This document shows, piece after piece, positions 11,952-24,500 of a DNA stretch of 64,000 bases; position 1 is the stretch's first letter, and the number at the start of each line of letters is the position of its first letter. The notes under the pieces are model-generated. The model saw only the letters and a list, made by a program, of their open reading frames with translations. It was not told where the DNA came from and searched no databases. The position numbers and the translations under genes are program-made. Source of the stretch: Paramecium sonneborni (lineage: Eukaryota; Ciliophora; Oligohymenophorea; Peniculida; Parameciidae); assembly GCA_905182985.1 (NCBI GenBank), contig CAJJDN010000059.1, positions 450,625 to 514,624 on the forward strand, written 5' to 3'.

Positions 11952-13717
11952 ATGAACGAAGCCATTAAAATTTTTGTAAGAATGAGACCTCCTCTCTAAA
12001 ATGAAGATGAAGAAGCATGGAAGATATAAAAAGAAACAAATACTATAATATCATTACCAAGAGACCCTTAAACAACAAGAAGATATGCAGATGCATTCTA
12101 TAATTATTAATTCACTTTTGGTATAAGTCCCTGTCTAATATAGACAAGATCTTTTCAACAGATGATAAAAATGAAGATATTTACAAGCATTGCAAATAGT
12201 TATTGAATTATACTCTATAAGGATTCAATTCCAGTTTATTTCTTTATGGATAAACTACATCTGGCAAAACTTATACTATGCTTGGAGATTAAGAAAACCC
12301 TGGCTTATTACCATACACATTGCTTGATTTATTTAAAGAATGTCAATTACCAATTGCTATTAGTTACATTGAAATATACAATGAACAAGTTTATAAACTT
12401 ATATAATTAATAGATTAATGACCTGTTATAATAAGGTGCAACCAATCTAAAAATGTAGGACATTAATGGTCAGGCTTTGGTTAATTAGTTAAGAATTTAA
12501 TAGGTAGAAAACTTTGATGATGCTTTGTCCTTATTATGCGATGGAGAAGAATAACGTATGTACAGAGAAAGATAGATTCATGAACATTCCTCTAGATCTC
12601 ATACGATATTTTAAATTCTTATTTAACATGAATCACACACTTCAACTTTAAGCTTGATAGATTTGGCTGGTAGTGAAAGATTAAATGAAGAAGATGCTTC
12701 AGATGAAACTGCTTATATCAATAAAAGTCTTTTTGTTTTAAGCAATGTTATCAATAAATTGGCTGAAGGCAAGAAATCACATATTCCTTATAGAGATTCA
12801 AAACTCACAAGATATTTATAAAATTCTTTGGGTGGAAATTCCTATACAACAATTATTTGTACATTATCTCCTGCTTCTATGAATTTTTATTAAACTTTAT
12901 CAACTTTGAGATTTGCACAACGAGCAAAAAAAGTTGAAAATAAAATTTATAAATAAGAATCTCTAAGTAAAGCTGGAATTATAGAAGGTTTATAAAAAGA
13001 ATTAAATGACTTAAAAATAGAAAGAGATTAATTAAAGATGCAATTGTAATAACAATAATCAAATAATAATTTTGATCAAATAATCGATGTGTTTATTCAG
13101 TATATTGGTTTATAAGTTCATGATAAATAAAAGTTTATTGAAGATACAAATATACTTAAAGATGTTTATAATCAATAGCATAAGTAATTAATTCAATCTT
13201 TATACAATTAAATCATGTAACTTTGTTAAGACTGTAATTTGCCTAAAGGATTAAATAATCCTCTTAGCAATCAAACATAAAAAGTTTTTGTATAGTAATT
13301 TAAAGAATTAATAAATAAATAATTGTAAGAAGAATCTATCTTTAATAATGTTTATGTTTAATCAATCTTAAATCCTTAATCAGATTTTCAATCATACCAA
13401 ACACATTAAATTATGCCCATTTTAGAATCTGCTTATTAAGAAGCAATGAATGCTTTATAATATAAACTCAATGAAATAACATCTGTGGTTTAGAATATTG
13501 GTGAATTATCATATTAAAATTAGAAGATTTATGATGATAAAACTTTTAAGAAATATATTGAGACAGTTAATAATGAATATAATTGGATGAAACAGTCTAA
13601 ATTAATATTAAATGAACAATTTAACAAAAAAACTTAGGTATTATAATAAGCATTTAATAATGTCTCAAAGAATCTTAATGATTCTCGTCTAAATTCTTAG
13701 TAAAATTTTAAGTAACC

Positions 13718-13815
<98 letters not shown>

Positions 13816-15298
13816 TTTATTAATAATAAAATTAATAATAATAATAATAACAATAATAATAATAATTATAGAATATAACTAATATTATTACTCCTAATAT
13901 TAGATAATCAACAAATACACCAAAATTTACTGAGAGAGATAAAACAGCCTTATTTGTTTGGGGATCTGGAAAAGATGGTCGACTTGGAACTGGTTCATTA
14001 GCTAGTTAACCAATTCCATATAAACTATAAATATAAAATTTATAATACATTTCATGTGGGTATTATCATTCAGCAGCTATTAATATTGAATAATAATTAT
14101 TTGTTTGGGGAAAGAATTATGATTTGACACCTCAAAAATAAATTTAATTTAATAATATTATTTAAGTAGCTTGTGGATGTTAACATACTTTAATTTTAGA
14201 TTCATTAGGATAAGTATTTTCTTGGGGTGTTGGAGATGAAGGATAATTAGGTAATGAATCATACCTTAATTCTGATGAGCCAATAAAAATATTAAATAAT
14301 ATAATATAAATAGAGGCAAGTAGATCACATTCTGCAGCAATAAGTAAAGAGAATGTCTTTTATAGTTGGGGATCTAATATTGATTTTAGACTTGGATTAG
14401 AGGAGAAAAGAAATTACAATGTGCCAACAAGTACAGGAATAAAAGTAAGTAAAATATCTTTAGGAACAAATCATACTGCATTTATTAGATAGGATGGAAT
14501 AGTATTTACAACAGGAAATGGGTAATAGGGCTAATTGGGAAATAAGATTAATTCTGATTGTTACTTAAATTTATAATTGGATATTAAAGCTATTGATGTA
14601 GCATGTGGAGAAGATATTACCTTATTTATAAATAATAATGGAGATGTTTATAGTTGTGGAAAGAAAAGTAATGGAAATTTAGGACATTTAATGTCAACTA
14701 TTCCTGCTTTCCTTCAATAACCTAAGTAAATAGAAGGTTTGTTAAAGATTAAGTAGATAAGTGTTGGAAAAAGACATTGTTTAGCAATATCAGCTACTAA
14801 ATAAGTTTGGGGATGGGGTTTTAATTTTTTTGATCAATTAGGTTTAGGAGATAAAAATAGATTCATTGAATAGTAATTTCATATTTTATTATAATTAGAC
14901 CAATAAAGTTAGATCTCTAGGATGTAATCTAAGTATCCTGTGGAGAATACCATTCTTTGGCATTATGTTAAAATTGAATTTGAATAGTTAATTTAATATA
15001 TTTAGATAATTATATTGATGAATTTAAATTTTTTTTTGTTGAAAAGGTTAATGAATTAACAAATTTGAATGTTATAAGACTCATTGACAAAAATGTTTAA
15101 TTGTTAAAAAATCTATTTTTAGATAGTTAAATTAGAATAGTATTTTTAGATCTGTGTTTTTAAAATAGAGAAATTAAGAACTATAATGTTAGAATAAAGT
15201 ATAGAAAAAGAGTTTAGATATTGGATTTGAATATAGTTGAGAAAGTATTGTTAAAGAATGTAAATAGAAATTTAAAAGTTAATAATAATTAAATATGA
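11952..15298 (+). CDS. kinesin motor fused to RCC1 repeats
   Basis: A 1083-residue protein; four introns (12121-12143, 12389-12413, 14873-14898, 14967-14987) give an exact open frame. The motor occupies about residues 1-330, starting [13 protein letters not shown], with P-loop [13 protein letters not shown], switch I SSRSHT, switch [10 protein letters not shown] and [21 protein letters not shown] coiled coil follows to about residue 570, then about 50 glutamines encoded mainly by a TAA repeat (13718-13872). An RCC1-type propeller comes next, with repeats such as [43 protein letters not shown] and [13 protein letters not shown] 100-residue basic tail ends the protein. Kinesins move on microtubules; RCC1 propellers bind chromatin, Ran or membranes. 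The combination is unusual and its cargo is unknown. Confidence 0.88.
13718..13872 (+). repeat. TAA trinucleotide repeat encoding polyglutamine
   Basis: About 155 bp of almost pure TAA units with a few CAA and interrupting codons, in frame inside the kinesin-RCC1 gene. In the ciliate code each TAA is glutamine, so the microsatellite is a polyQ linker between the coiled coil and the propeller; in the standard code it would be a row of stops. The tract is likely length-variable. Confidence 0.9.
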
Positions 15299-15327
15299 GA
15301 AGAAACAACAATAGAACATAAAATAAT

Positions 15328-16898
15328 ATGAGAGTGGTTTCATTTTAGAGTGTATTTGGTGAAACTCTTCCTAGTACATCTGTATTTTGGCATCCTGATA
15401 CAAGTCCTAGAGAATCATAATTAACAATATTATAAGGTTAACTTTTATTTAAAAATGAAAATGATTCATGGGAAAGTTATTTATTCGAACTATAACCTGA
15501 TAGAATGTTTCGTTTTATTGGAGATTAGACAGACTGTTGTTATTTGAGAGGCTGTTTTTTGAAAAAGTTTAATCATTATGATGCATAATATCCTTCTTAT
15601 AAATATGGTTTTAGATTATAGATGGGATAATAGTTAGCTTTTTTTGTAACAGATATATTGGATTAGTTTAAAAAGTGGTTTATGATGTTAAAGAGATTTT
15701 GTATATTAGAGAAATTTACAAGGAAATATAGAGTGATAGCCTAATTAAGATATAATGATCCAATATTTCAATAAGTGTGTTTTAATTGCGTTAGACTTTC
15801 TGATGCATAATATTACTTAGTAAAAATAATAAGTAAAGAAATGTCACCACAACAGAAGAACATGATGTTTAAAGAGTTAATGCATTTAAGAAGACTGAAG
15901 TACCAATAACTTGTATAGTTAGTCATCCATAATTGATGAGATTAATAGAAATATATGAAGATGAGATGAATATTTATTAAGTGTTCGATCCATATATGGG
16001 TGGAGATTTGAGATAACATTTGAGAGAAACTTAATTAGCATAGGAAGTAGGTGGATAAGTAGAAGAGAAAGTATTGGCTGATATGATGTATGGATTGATA
16101 GGAGCTATAGCACATATGCATTAAAGAGGAGTATTTCATAGAGATATTAAATTGGAGAATCTATTTGTACCTGAAAATAAAAGATTACCATTTGTTTTAT
16201 TATCTAATTTTTGTTATTCAGAATCATTTAAATTAAATGGTTAAAATTAAGGTAGTTATAAAAAATGTGGAACTCCAGGTTATGTAGCACCTGAAATATT
16301 TAGATCAAGGAATTATGATTAAAAAATAGATGTTTTTAGTCTTGGAATTGTATATTATATTTTAGTATTTGGGAAAATGCCATTTGAAGGATCAGATTAA
16401 GATGATATATTAAGAGCTAATGAAAAATGTGAAATAGATTTTAAAGCTGAAAAAAGATTATGTAAAAATCTATCTTAATCTGGAATGGATATGATGAAAA
16501 AAATGTTAAATAAAGAACCAACTTAGAGATTCACATCTGCTTAATGTTTAAATCATCATTGGTTTATTAAAATGAAATGCAAAGATGAAACTAAACCTAG
16601 AAATCAATTTTAATAATAAAGAAGTCTCTCAACCATTATTGAAAATTCTGAAATGGAATTAACTTAAAGGTATATTTCATCCATTTAATTTAGTTTTATT
16701 CGTCCTTTTAAAGAACCAAGTTAATACATGTAATCTAAAAAGAATCTTCCCACTTAGGTTGTGCGAAAGAATTAATAGAAATAAGATACTATTGAAAAGA
16801 TTGATAAGGAATTCATTTATGATACTTTAGAAGGGAAAATGAATTACATAAATTAAGAAACCTTTGTGAAAGCACCATCCAAGATAAATCATCGTTGA
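15328..16898 (+). CDS. PH-domain protein kinase homologue, predicted pseudokinase
   Basis: A 515-residue protein with one intron (15833-15855). Residues about 30-130 form a PH-like domain (GQLLFKNENDSWESYLFEL ... QFKKWFMML). The kinase-like domain follows: YYLVKII with the beta-3 lysine, HRDIKLENLF as catalytic loop, GTPGYVAPE, DVFSLGIVYYIL and the final QRFTSAQ-LNHHWF. Two key sites are abnormal. The glycine-rich loop is absent (NDPIFQQVCFNCVRL), and the DFG motif reads NFC (LLSNFCYSE), so the magnesium-binding Asp is Asn. Weak or no phosphotransfer is predicted, leaving a scaffold or membrane-lipid sensing role. The tail is Ser/Lys-rich. It starts 30 bp after the kinesin gene on the same strand. 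Confidence 0.82.
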
Positions 16899-16921
16899 AA
16901 ATACAAATAATCAGCAATAAT

Positions 16922-17389
16922 TCATTTTTTAATGTTTTCTAACTTCCATAATATATGATCAGTTATTGAAATTCTTGTATTATTTTCAACAAGTGTGTCC
17001 CAATCTTATCTTTTTTCATTTATATATGGAACCCAAATCTTGCCTTTTAAAGGTTCATTTGAATTATCTATTTCTATCCCTAGTACTTAATGGTTCGTAC
17101 TAAATACCATCAAGTTTTTATATGTAATAGTGAAATCTATCATCTGTTGGATCATAAAGAGAAATGAAATTGCCATCACATTTATCTGAAACTTTTTCAC
17201 TAAAACAAATGCCATTCATAACATTCATAATCAAATCGCTTTTCTGTTTTTCATCAAAATATTTATATTGTTTTTCTGTCTTATTGTCAGGATGTTGAAT
17301 TCTTATCATAAATCCTTATTTCATGTCTTCTAACTGTGTATAGTGGAGTTATTTACTTTTTTATTTCCACTCGATGTTACGCATCCCAT
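16922..17389 (-). CDS. small MGC-start protein, predicted lipid-anchored (4)
   Basis: A 141-residue protein after two introns (17334-17356 and 17068-17086). The first joins MGCVTSSGNKK to LEDMKQGF and the second skips a TGA, which supports both. Gly2-Cys3 with Ser and Lys predicts N-myristoylation plus palmitoylation. The body contains MIRIQHPDNKTEKQYKYFDEK, several Trp (KIWVPYINE, DWDTLVE, ILWKLE) and ends NIKK. No known domain is recognised. It is convergent with the PH-kinase gene (23 bp between stops), and its ATG lies only 9 bp from the ATG of the next gene on the other strand. Confidence 0.72.
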
Positions 17390-17398
17390 TTATTTTTA

Positions 17399-20329
17399 AT
17401 GTTATAAATCGAAGTTATTTGCTTTGGATTAGCAGTTGAAGTAGAACGCTTTCAAACTGAAATCAAAAAACTAAATCTAGATATTGATCAAACAAATCTT
17501 CAAAATAAGGATCTACATACTGTCATTAATCAATAATCTACAGAAATCAAATTACTCCAGACTAAATTAAATGACTCTGAAAGAGAGTAACTTAAACTTT
17601 TAAATCAATACAAATCTTTATAATCAGAGCATCAACATGTCATTGATCTAATTAATTAAATTACAGCTGGTCAGATGACTTTATAGTAATTGAAGATATT
17701 GGTTGATGAGCTAAAAAACAGATCTATATTATATTTTGAAATTTTAGAATTGCTTCAAGGATAAGATCTTTAAGACGTAATCTCTAAAGCTGAATAGTTT
17801 AAATTATAATACAATATTAACTAAGAGTTAAAAGATTAATTAGAATAATATCCATAAATTGTTATCAAACTTAATCAAGATATAGATAGACATAAATAGG
17901 AATTATTTACCAATAAGTAAAGCATTATCAATTTAGAATAAATTATTGCTAATCTTAATTAAGAAATACATAAACTTAAATTAATTATAAAAGAAGAATA
18001 AAATAAAAACACTTTTAATCAATCCTAAATATGTATATAATTAGAAACTGAATTAAATTAACTCAAATCCAAACTAACTCAAGTTGAATAATCAAAAGAA
18101 GAGTTAGAAGATGAAATAGAATAAGTTAATGTTTAAAAAAATTAAATGGAATCTCGACTTTAAGATATTCTTAAAGAAAATAATAAAATTTTGAATGAAA
18201 AACAAAAATAAGCATCAGAATATACTACTTTGAAAGATGAACTAAATCAAAAATTGATTTATTAGATTAAAATTAACTAAGATTTAAATTAAAAAATTAT
18301 TTCATTAGACACTCAAATTAAAATACTTAAGTCTTAATTAGAAGAAGACAAAGATCTTAAAATTAAAATTAGTCATTTTGAAACTCAAATATCGAATTTA
18401 AATCTTAAAAATTAAGAAATGAAAATAAATCATTAAAATTAGATATCAGAATTATAAAATTAAATAAGAAATTATAAACTATAAATTTAAGTCAATGCTG
18501 AAGAAATCAATTAATTCAAACTTAGACATGAATAATTTTAAACATAAAAGGATTCTTAAAATACATAATTTATTAATTTCTAAAATTAAATTTTATAATT
18601 AAAATCAGAAATTGAAAAATAAGGAAATTAAATAATATAACTTTCCTCTGAAAATTAAGAACTATAATAGATTTTAGATGAAAAAGAGCAAGAAATAGGA
18701 GGGGTGAATCTCTACTCAAAGAAATTGCTTGGAACTCATGAAATTAATATTAAGAAAATTGAAACTCTAGAAGAAGCTAATAGAGAGTTATAATCTAAAT
18801 AAAACTCTCTTTAAAAGACCATTAAAGAAACATATTCTTAATTAGAAGCCTTAAAATTTGAAGTCATAGAGAAAAATTAATTGCTATAAGAAAAATTATC
18901 TTTAGAATAAGAATTAATCAAATTAAATTAAACTAACCAAGAATTAAATGAATAATTAGTTTAATTGAAAATTGAGATTAACAACTATTAAACTTAAATA
19001 AACAATTTGACTTTTTAAATTGATAATACTAAAATAGAATTAAGAAGTTCATACTAAGAATAAACTTCAACTGAAAATCAAATGAAAGAGATGTTCTCAA
19101 AAATTGAATAGCAAGAAATTATAATTAATTAACAGTAAAACTAAATTTAACAATTCTTGGATGAAGTAAAATAACTTAATGAAAATATTTTAAATTAAAA
19201 TAAAAAATTTGAAGAAGAAGAAATTCTTATCAAACAATTAAAGGTAGAATTAAATGAATCAAATAAAAAAATAAAGAAACTTGAAGTGGAACTCAATATT
19301 AAAAAAAAGGAATATGATGAATTAGATGATGAATATGATTAAGCTTGGAATGAATTAAATGCTTTTAAAAATGATCAATAAAAATAATTTACCGATGAAA
19401 GGGTAGAAGAATTACAGCAAATAATTGAGAATAATAAATTATAACTCCTTGAATAAATCTAGGCTTTGGAAGAGTATAAGTAATAATTAATAGATAAAGA
19501 TACACAAATTAATTAAAAGATTTCACTTATTGATAAATTTAATATTAAAATAATGAATTAGACAAATGAAATACATTAATTGAAACAATAAATTTACAAT
19601 TAGTAAATAATTATAGATAATAACTCTGAGAAAATTATAAACCAGGAACAATATATATAAGAAATTTTGAAGTCTTTAGAAAGTGAATTATAAAATTCAT
19701 AATTTAGAGTAAAAGATGATACAGAAAGTTAAAAGATATCAGATTTACAATAATTAAATAATAATTTGAGTAAAGTTATTGACGAAAAAGCATAAAAGTT
19801 GGAACAACAAAAAAATGAAATTATTATACTTATTGGAAAATTATAAGAATAAGAGATTTATGTAAGAAGTATGGAATTATAGTTGAATGAATTGAGATTA
19901 AAATATGAATAATAGATATCATGTTAAACGATGTATTAGATATCATCAATTAATACAAATTATTTATCAGAAGTAAATAAGAATGAGTAAAAGTACTAGT
20001 AACTTTTATAGACATATAATTAATTATAAAGAGATTATTAATAATTATAAAGGAAATTAGAAGAATATGAAAACAAAATAGCATTGCTTTCACTTGAGAT
20101 TTCAAGATATAGAAGTTCATCCAAGAAAAGTTCATCTTAATTTAATCAGGAAATTTAATCTAGTGCAAGAACTAGTAGATACAACCTTGGAGATTAATCA
20201 AGTCATTATCATGAAGATTTAAAAACTGAATAATCCAATTCCAGCTAAATATTTATTTAGTAATAATCTAATAAAAATATTGATGTTTAATGTTTGATGG
20301 ATTATTACAGAACAAAAAAAACAGCATGA
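17399..20329 (+). CDS. long coiled-coil protein, function unknown
   Basis: One uninterrupted frame of 976 residues from ATG to TGA. Almost the whole protein is predicted coiled coil: leucine/isoleucine heptads with Lys, Glu, Gln and Asn (LNLDIDQTNLQNK, LEDEIEQVNVQKNQ, EVELNIKKKEYDELDDEYD). The last 80 residues are Ser-rich and uncoiled (RYRSSSKKSSSQF). No head domain or membrane segment is visible. Such proteins often act in basal bodies, ciliary rootlets or cortical fibres, but nothing here proves it. The chosen ATG is 9 bp from a divergent start; the next in-frame Met is far downstream, so the true start is uncertain. Confidence 0.8.
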
Positions 20330-20542
20330 TAAAAATGCATTATATAAATAAAATGTAAATTAATTTTTAGAATATAACATAAAAATTATACAAAACTATA
20401 TTAATAAATTTATAGATACATGTAAGTTAATATTAAATAAATTTAAATTACATAATAAATTCTATAATATAGCAAAATAAAAAAATACAATATATAATTA
20501 ATATTGATTTTAACCATTATTATTTTTTATTTGATTAATTTA

Positions 20543-21262
20543 ATGAAAGCTTTAATATTTGGTGGTTCTGGTGCCTTAGGCCGATCAATGGTTAAAGTAT
20601 TTAAAGGATGGAAAGTGACAAGTGTTGATTTCAACAAAAATGAAGATTGTGAGAATATTATTATAAAGAATTCAAGTGATATGAATTTTTTGAAATCTGA
20701 ATTAAATACATTGGGTATAGTTGTTTAATTAAAGTTATAGAGAAATTTAATTGCATAGTATGTGTTGCTGGTGGATGGACAGGAGGTTCAATAAAAGATG
20801 AAAATATTCTTTAAGTATATGAAGAAATGAATCAAAAAAGCGTAGTACCAGCTTTAGTATGTAGTCATTTAGCTACAACATAATTATCTAGATAAGGATT
20901 GTTAATATATACAGGTGCTTATTCAGTATTTAATGCTCCAACTCCAAGTATGATTGGATATGCTTTGGCTAAGACTGCTGTTCATACTCTTGCAATTTAA
21001 ACAGCTGTAAGTACTCATTTACCTGAAGATTCTGCTGTAATAACTATATTACCGTATTTTATTAAATAACTATTTTAGGGAAACTATTGATACTCCTGCT
21101 AATCGATAAGCTATGCCAAAAGAAGATTTTACTAAATGGGCTAATCCTGATTAAATTGCTGGATTAGTAAGATCATGGGCTGAAGGTTTAAATAGACCTA
21201 AAAATGGAGCATTTGTTCATTTAAAAGTCAAAAATGGTTCAATTGCACCTGATTTTCTTTGA
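20543..21262 (+). CDS. QDPR: dihydropteridine-reductase-like short-chain dehydrogenase
   Basis: A 222-residue protein with introns at 20715-20740 and 21054-21078; the spliced length is in frame. The N-terminus KALIFGGSGALGRSMV is an NAD(P)H-binding Rossmann loop. CVAGGWTGGSI, then GAYSVFNAPTPSMIGYALAKTAVHTL, contain the SDR catalytic Tyr and Lys, and the end (ANPDQIAGLV, RSWAEGLNRPKNGAFV) matches quinoid dihydropteridine reductase. That enzyme regenerates tetrahydrobiopterin in the cytosol. An ATG 39 bp upstream (20504) is in frame but adds a hydrophobic stretch absent from the family, so 20543 is preferred. Size is close to the usual 240 residues. Confidence 0.87.
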
Positions 21263-21538
21263 TCATTTTATAAATATAATATCAGAAAAATCACTTAAAT
21301 AAATTCTGGTTATTATTATTTGTTAATTATCATAATGTATACCATTTCTTTTTTATTAATCCTTCTTCATTTCAATCTTTTTAATAAATATCATAACCAT
21401 CCATTTGGATTATATTTGAATTAAATTATTTATCACATAATTATCACATTTTTATAGAATCTGGAATCCCACTGTTATTTATTTTGTTTCTTTATTAATT
21501 AAATTACAAATAAATAAATTTAATATTATAAATAATTT

Positions 21539-24500
21539 TCACCAAGGAAGTTTAGAAATCATGAATCTATCCATTAATCTCTTCTTTTATTCATCAATTG
21601 TTTATGTTTAAGTCTTCTTCTCTTTTAGTAATTTTAATTTTTCTTCTCTTTCTGCTCTTTTGCTCATAAATGTCATAAACTTTTCAACTTTTATTTTATT
21701 TGATTCATGTTTTGGCTGAGCCTACTTTATATATTCTTACAATTTTAAATAAGGCTATATTATATTATAATAATAATTACATGTTCAATTCCAAGTTCTA
21801 TTGATTAGATTATCATATCAAATAAATTAGATAAAACATTACTCTATTTTATATTTTAAAATTCCTATTGAATTATCTCTAATGCAATCTTTTCTAAGGA
21901 AACTTCTGAAAGTACCTACTTCAATATTTACTAATAATTTGGTTAAAAATATTCAATTGCTACACCTATATGTAACTCAAGATCTTTTTAAACAATAAGA
22001 CTTCTAATTAGATACTTTAAAACTAATTTTAAAAATTGTAGTTAGTCTTAATTAACAATTTTTATAATATGATGCATAGTTAATAATATTGCTATAAATT
22101 ATTATTAACTAGCTTTTTCAATAGTTTCAAAAAATACTTAAAGGAGAAGTACAAAGTTTGAATTGACAATATTAATGATTTCTTAAACATGTTCTTGACT
22201 TAAGTAGATTTAGATTAATGTATTAGTTAAGATAGTAAAGATATTTCCAATTTTATTTTCATAATCGTCAAATTATTAATAAGCCTCAATTAAAATTGGT
22301 AAATATTTTAATACTTCTAATCCAGATGATGAATTATTTTAAAGCAAGGTATCTAAGATTTTTATACAACTATAAGTAATTTTAGCAGAATGCTTATCTC
22401 TTGATTCTTGGAATAAATCTTCTTTGACTTTATGAAAATTGGCTTTAAGATAAGCAAGTAATTCACCTTCATTCATTTATAAATTTTTAATAGTGTTAAT
22501 TGATGTTGGTAGATATTCATCATAATATGGAATATTTATTAGAGGTTTAAATGCTTTATTTTTAGCTGTAACAAGATCTTGTATTTATTACAATAATAAA
22601 AGATGACTAATTTAACCCATAAGTTGTTTAGAATGAGATAAAAATATTGTAGACATACATTATGTTGAAATACAAACCAATGTTAAATTAGTGTTATGAA
22701 TACAAAATATTGCTTTACAAACTTTAAATAATTTATCAGGTTCATATTTGTTAGGTAAATTGTATGTTAGAAATTCAAATATTTCTTGAAATATTTTATC
22801 AAATCTTCCTTAAAAGTTTAACATACTAATAATCAAATCTTCATAACTAGTTTTTCTGAAATCAAATTTTTATTCCTAAACAATTTATTTCTTAAAATTT
22901 TCACTTTTAAATTTTTATGATACTTCAATAGCAGAAGTTAGAGAAATTTTATCATTAATTTTAAATTCAAATGGAAAATTATTGACATTTCTAGCAATAA
23001 AAGGTTTTAAGACTAATAATTTTTCAGCAATAATATCACCATTCATTCTTATATCCAATTTGAAAAAAGCTTAATCTTCTTCTCCTGGTGATATAATTTA
23101 ATCAACTATTTCTTCATCTTGAAAATCAATTTCTGTACTATTTCTAGATGTTGAATAAACTTTAGAAATCCAATCTAATTAGTTATTAGATACTTTTAAT
23201 GAATAACTTCTCAATTATTTTTCTTCATCTTGATCCTGATTTATCTTTAATTTAAGAAATTTAAAAAATATTTTAACCCAATTTTACTTTTAAAATTTAC
23301 ATCTACCCATAACCCAAATGTTTTTAAGTTTTAATTTTTAATGAAAATGATAAATTAAATCATTAGATCTATACATAACTCTTTATAATTCTTAAATGAA
23401 TTATTCTTTTAATAAAGGTACACAATATTCATTTTCAGCTACTAAATAATCATGAATAAATAATTAAATTTTTAATAGATCTGTAACATTAGAAACATAA
23501 AATTCACATTTCTAAAATTCTCCATCCATCATTAAACCCTAATCATTAATACCTGTTATCCAATATTTTTATTTATTATATTTTAAACATAGTCTTAAAT
23601 CTGGTCCAATATATTTATTAGAATAATTTTTTTCAATATCTTTTAATAATCTATAAATCATTATTTCAAATTTACCAATAGTAAATTGAGTTTTGATTTA
23701 TTTATAAACTAAATATTATTCATCTAATTCAATAATTTTACCTTCTTTTGTAACACATGTAAAACTTTAAGTTGGTTCTATACTAAGAACATAAATATTT
23801 CTAATTTTTATTTTAGTTTCTAAAATAGTTTCCATATCTTCACCTCTAGTTTCTTAATGTCTAACAAGATAAAGCTCTTTAGATCCTAAAAATATTTTAG
23901 CAACTGAATGATTCCTAGGAAATTTCTTTCTTTCTGGAATGATTATTGTATATTCATATTCACCTTCAAGTTATCCTTCACTTCTTTATAAAATAAATGA
24001 TACATAAGAATTAATAGATGTATAGAATGTGTATTTTAATTAATTTGAGAATAATTTACTCTCAAAATTATAACTAAATCTATACTTAAAAAATCTACCT
24101 GCCATATTTTTTAATTTTGTCATTGTATTAAAAGAAATATTTATCGGATAACCAGCTTTAAATTCTTCTGAAGATTCCTTTATAATGATTTAACATTTAA
24201 ATTCTTCTTAAATCAAATCATAAGTTCCAACTTACTATTCATCATTATAAATAAATTATATTGTACTAATATTTATTACATGTCTTCTATATATCATTAC
24301 ATCTGTAAATAAAACAAATTCTAAATTTGTATCAATCTCATCTAATTAAAATAAGATTGGTTAAACACTCTCTTTAAAAGTTTATTGAAGTACTCCATCT
24401 TTTATCCAAGGATACTTAATTAAGTTTGTTTTTCCAACATAAAATTTAAAATTGGTCAAGCCTTAATTTATGATTCCAATATTAGTTATTGAAACATCAT

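Noticed and set aside
14873..14987. Frameshift near the end of the RCC1 repeats
   Set aside because: Two normal introns (14873-14898 and 14967-14987) restore the repeat [12 protein letters not shown] and the tail.
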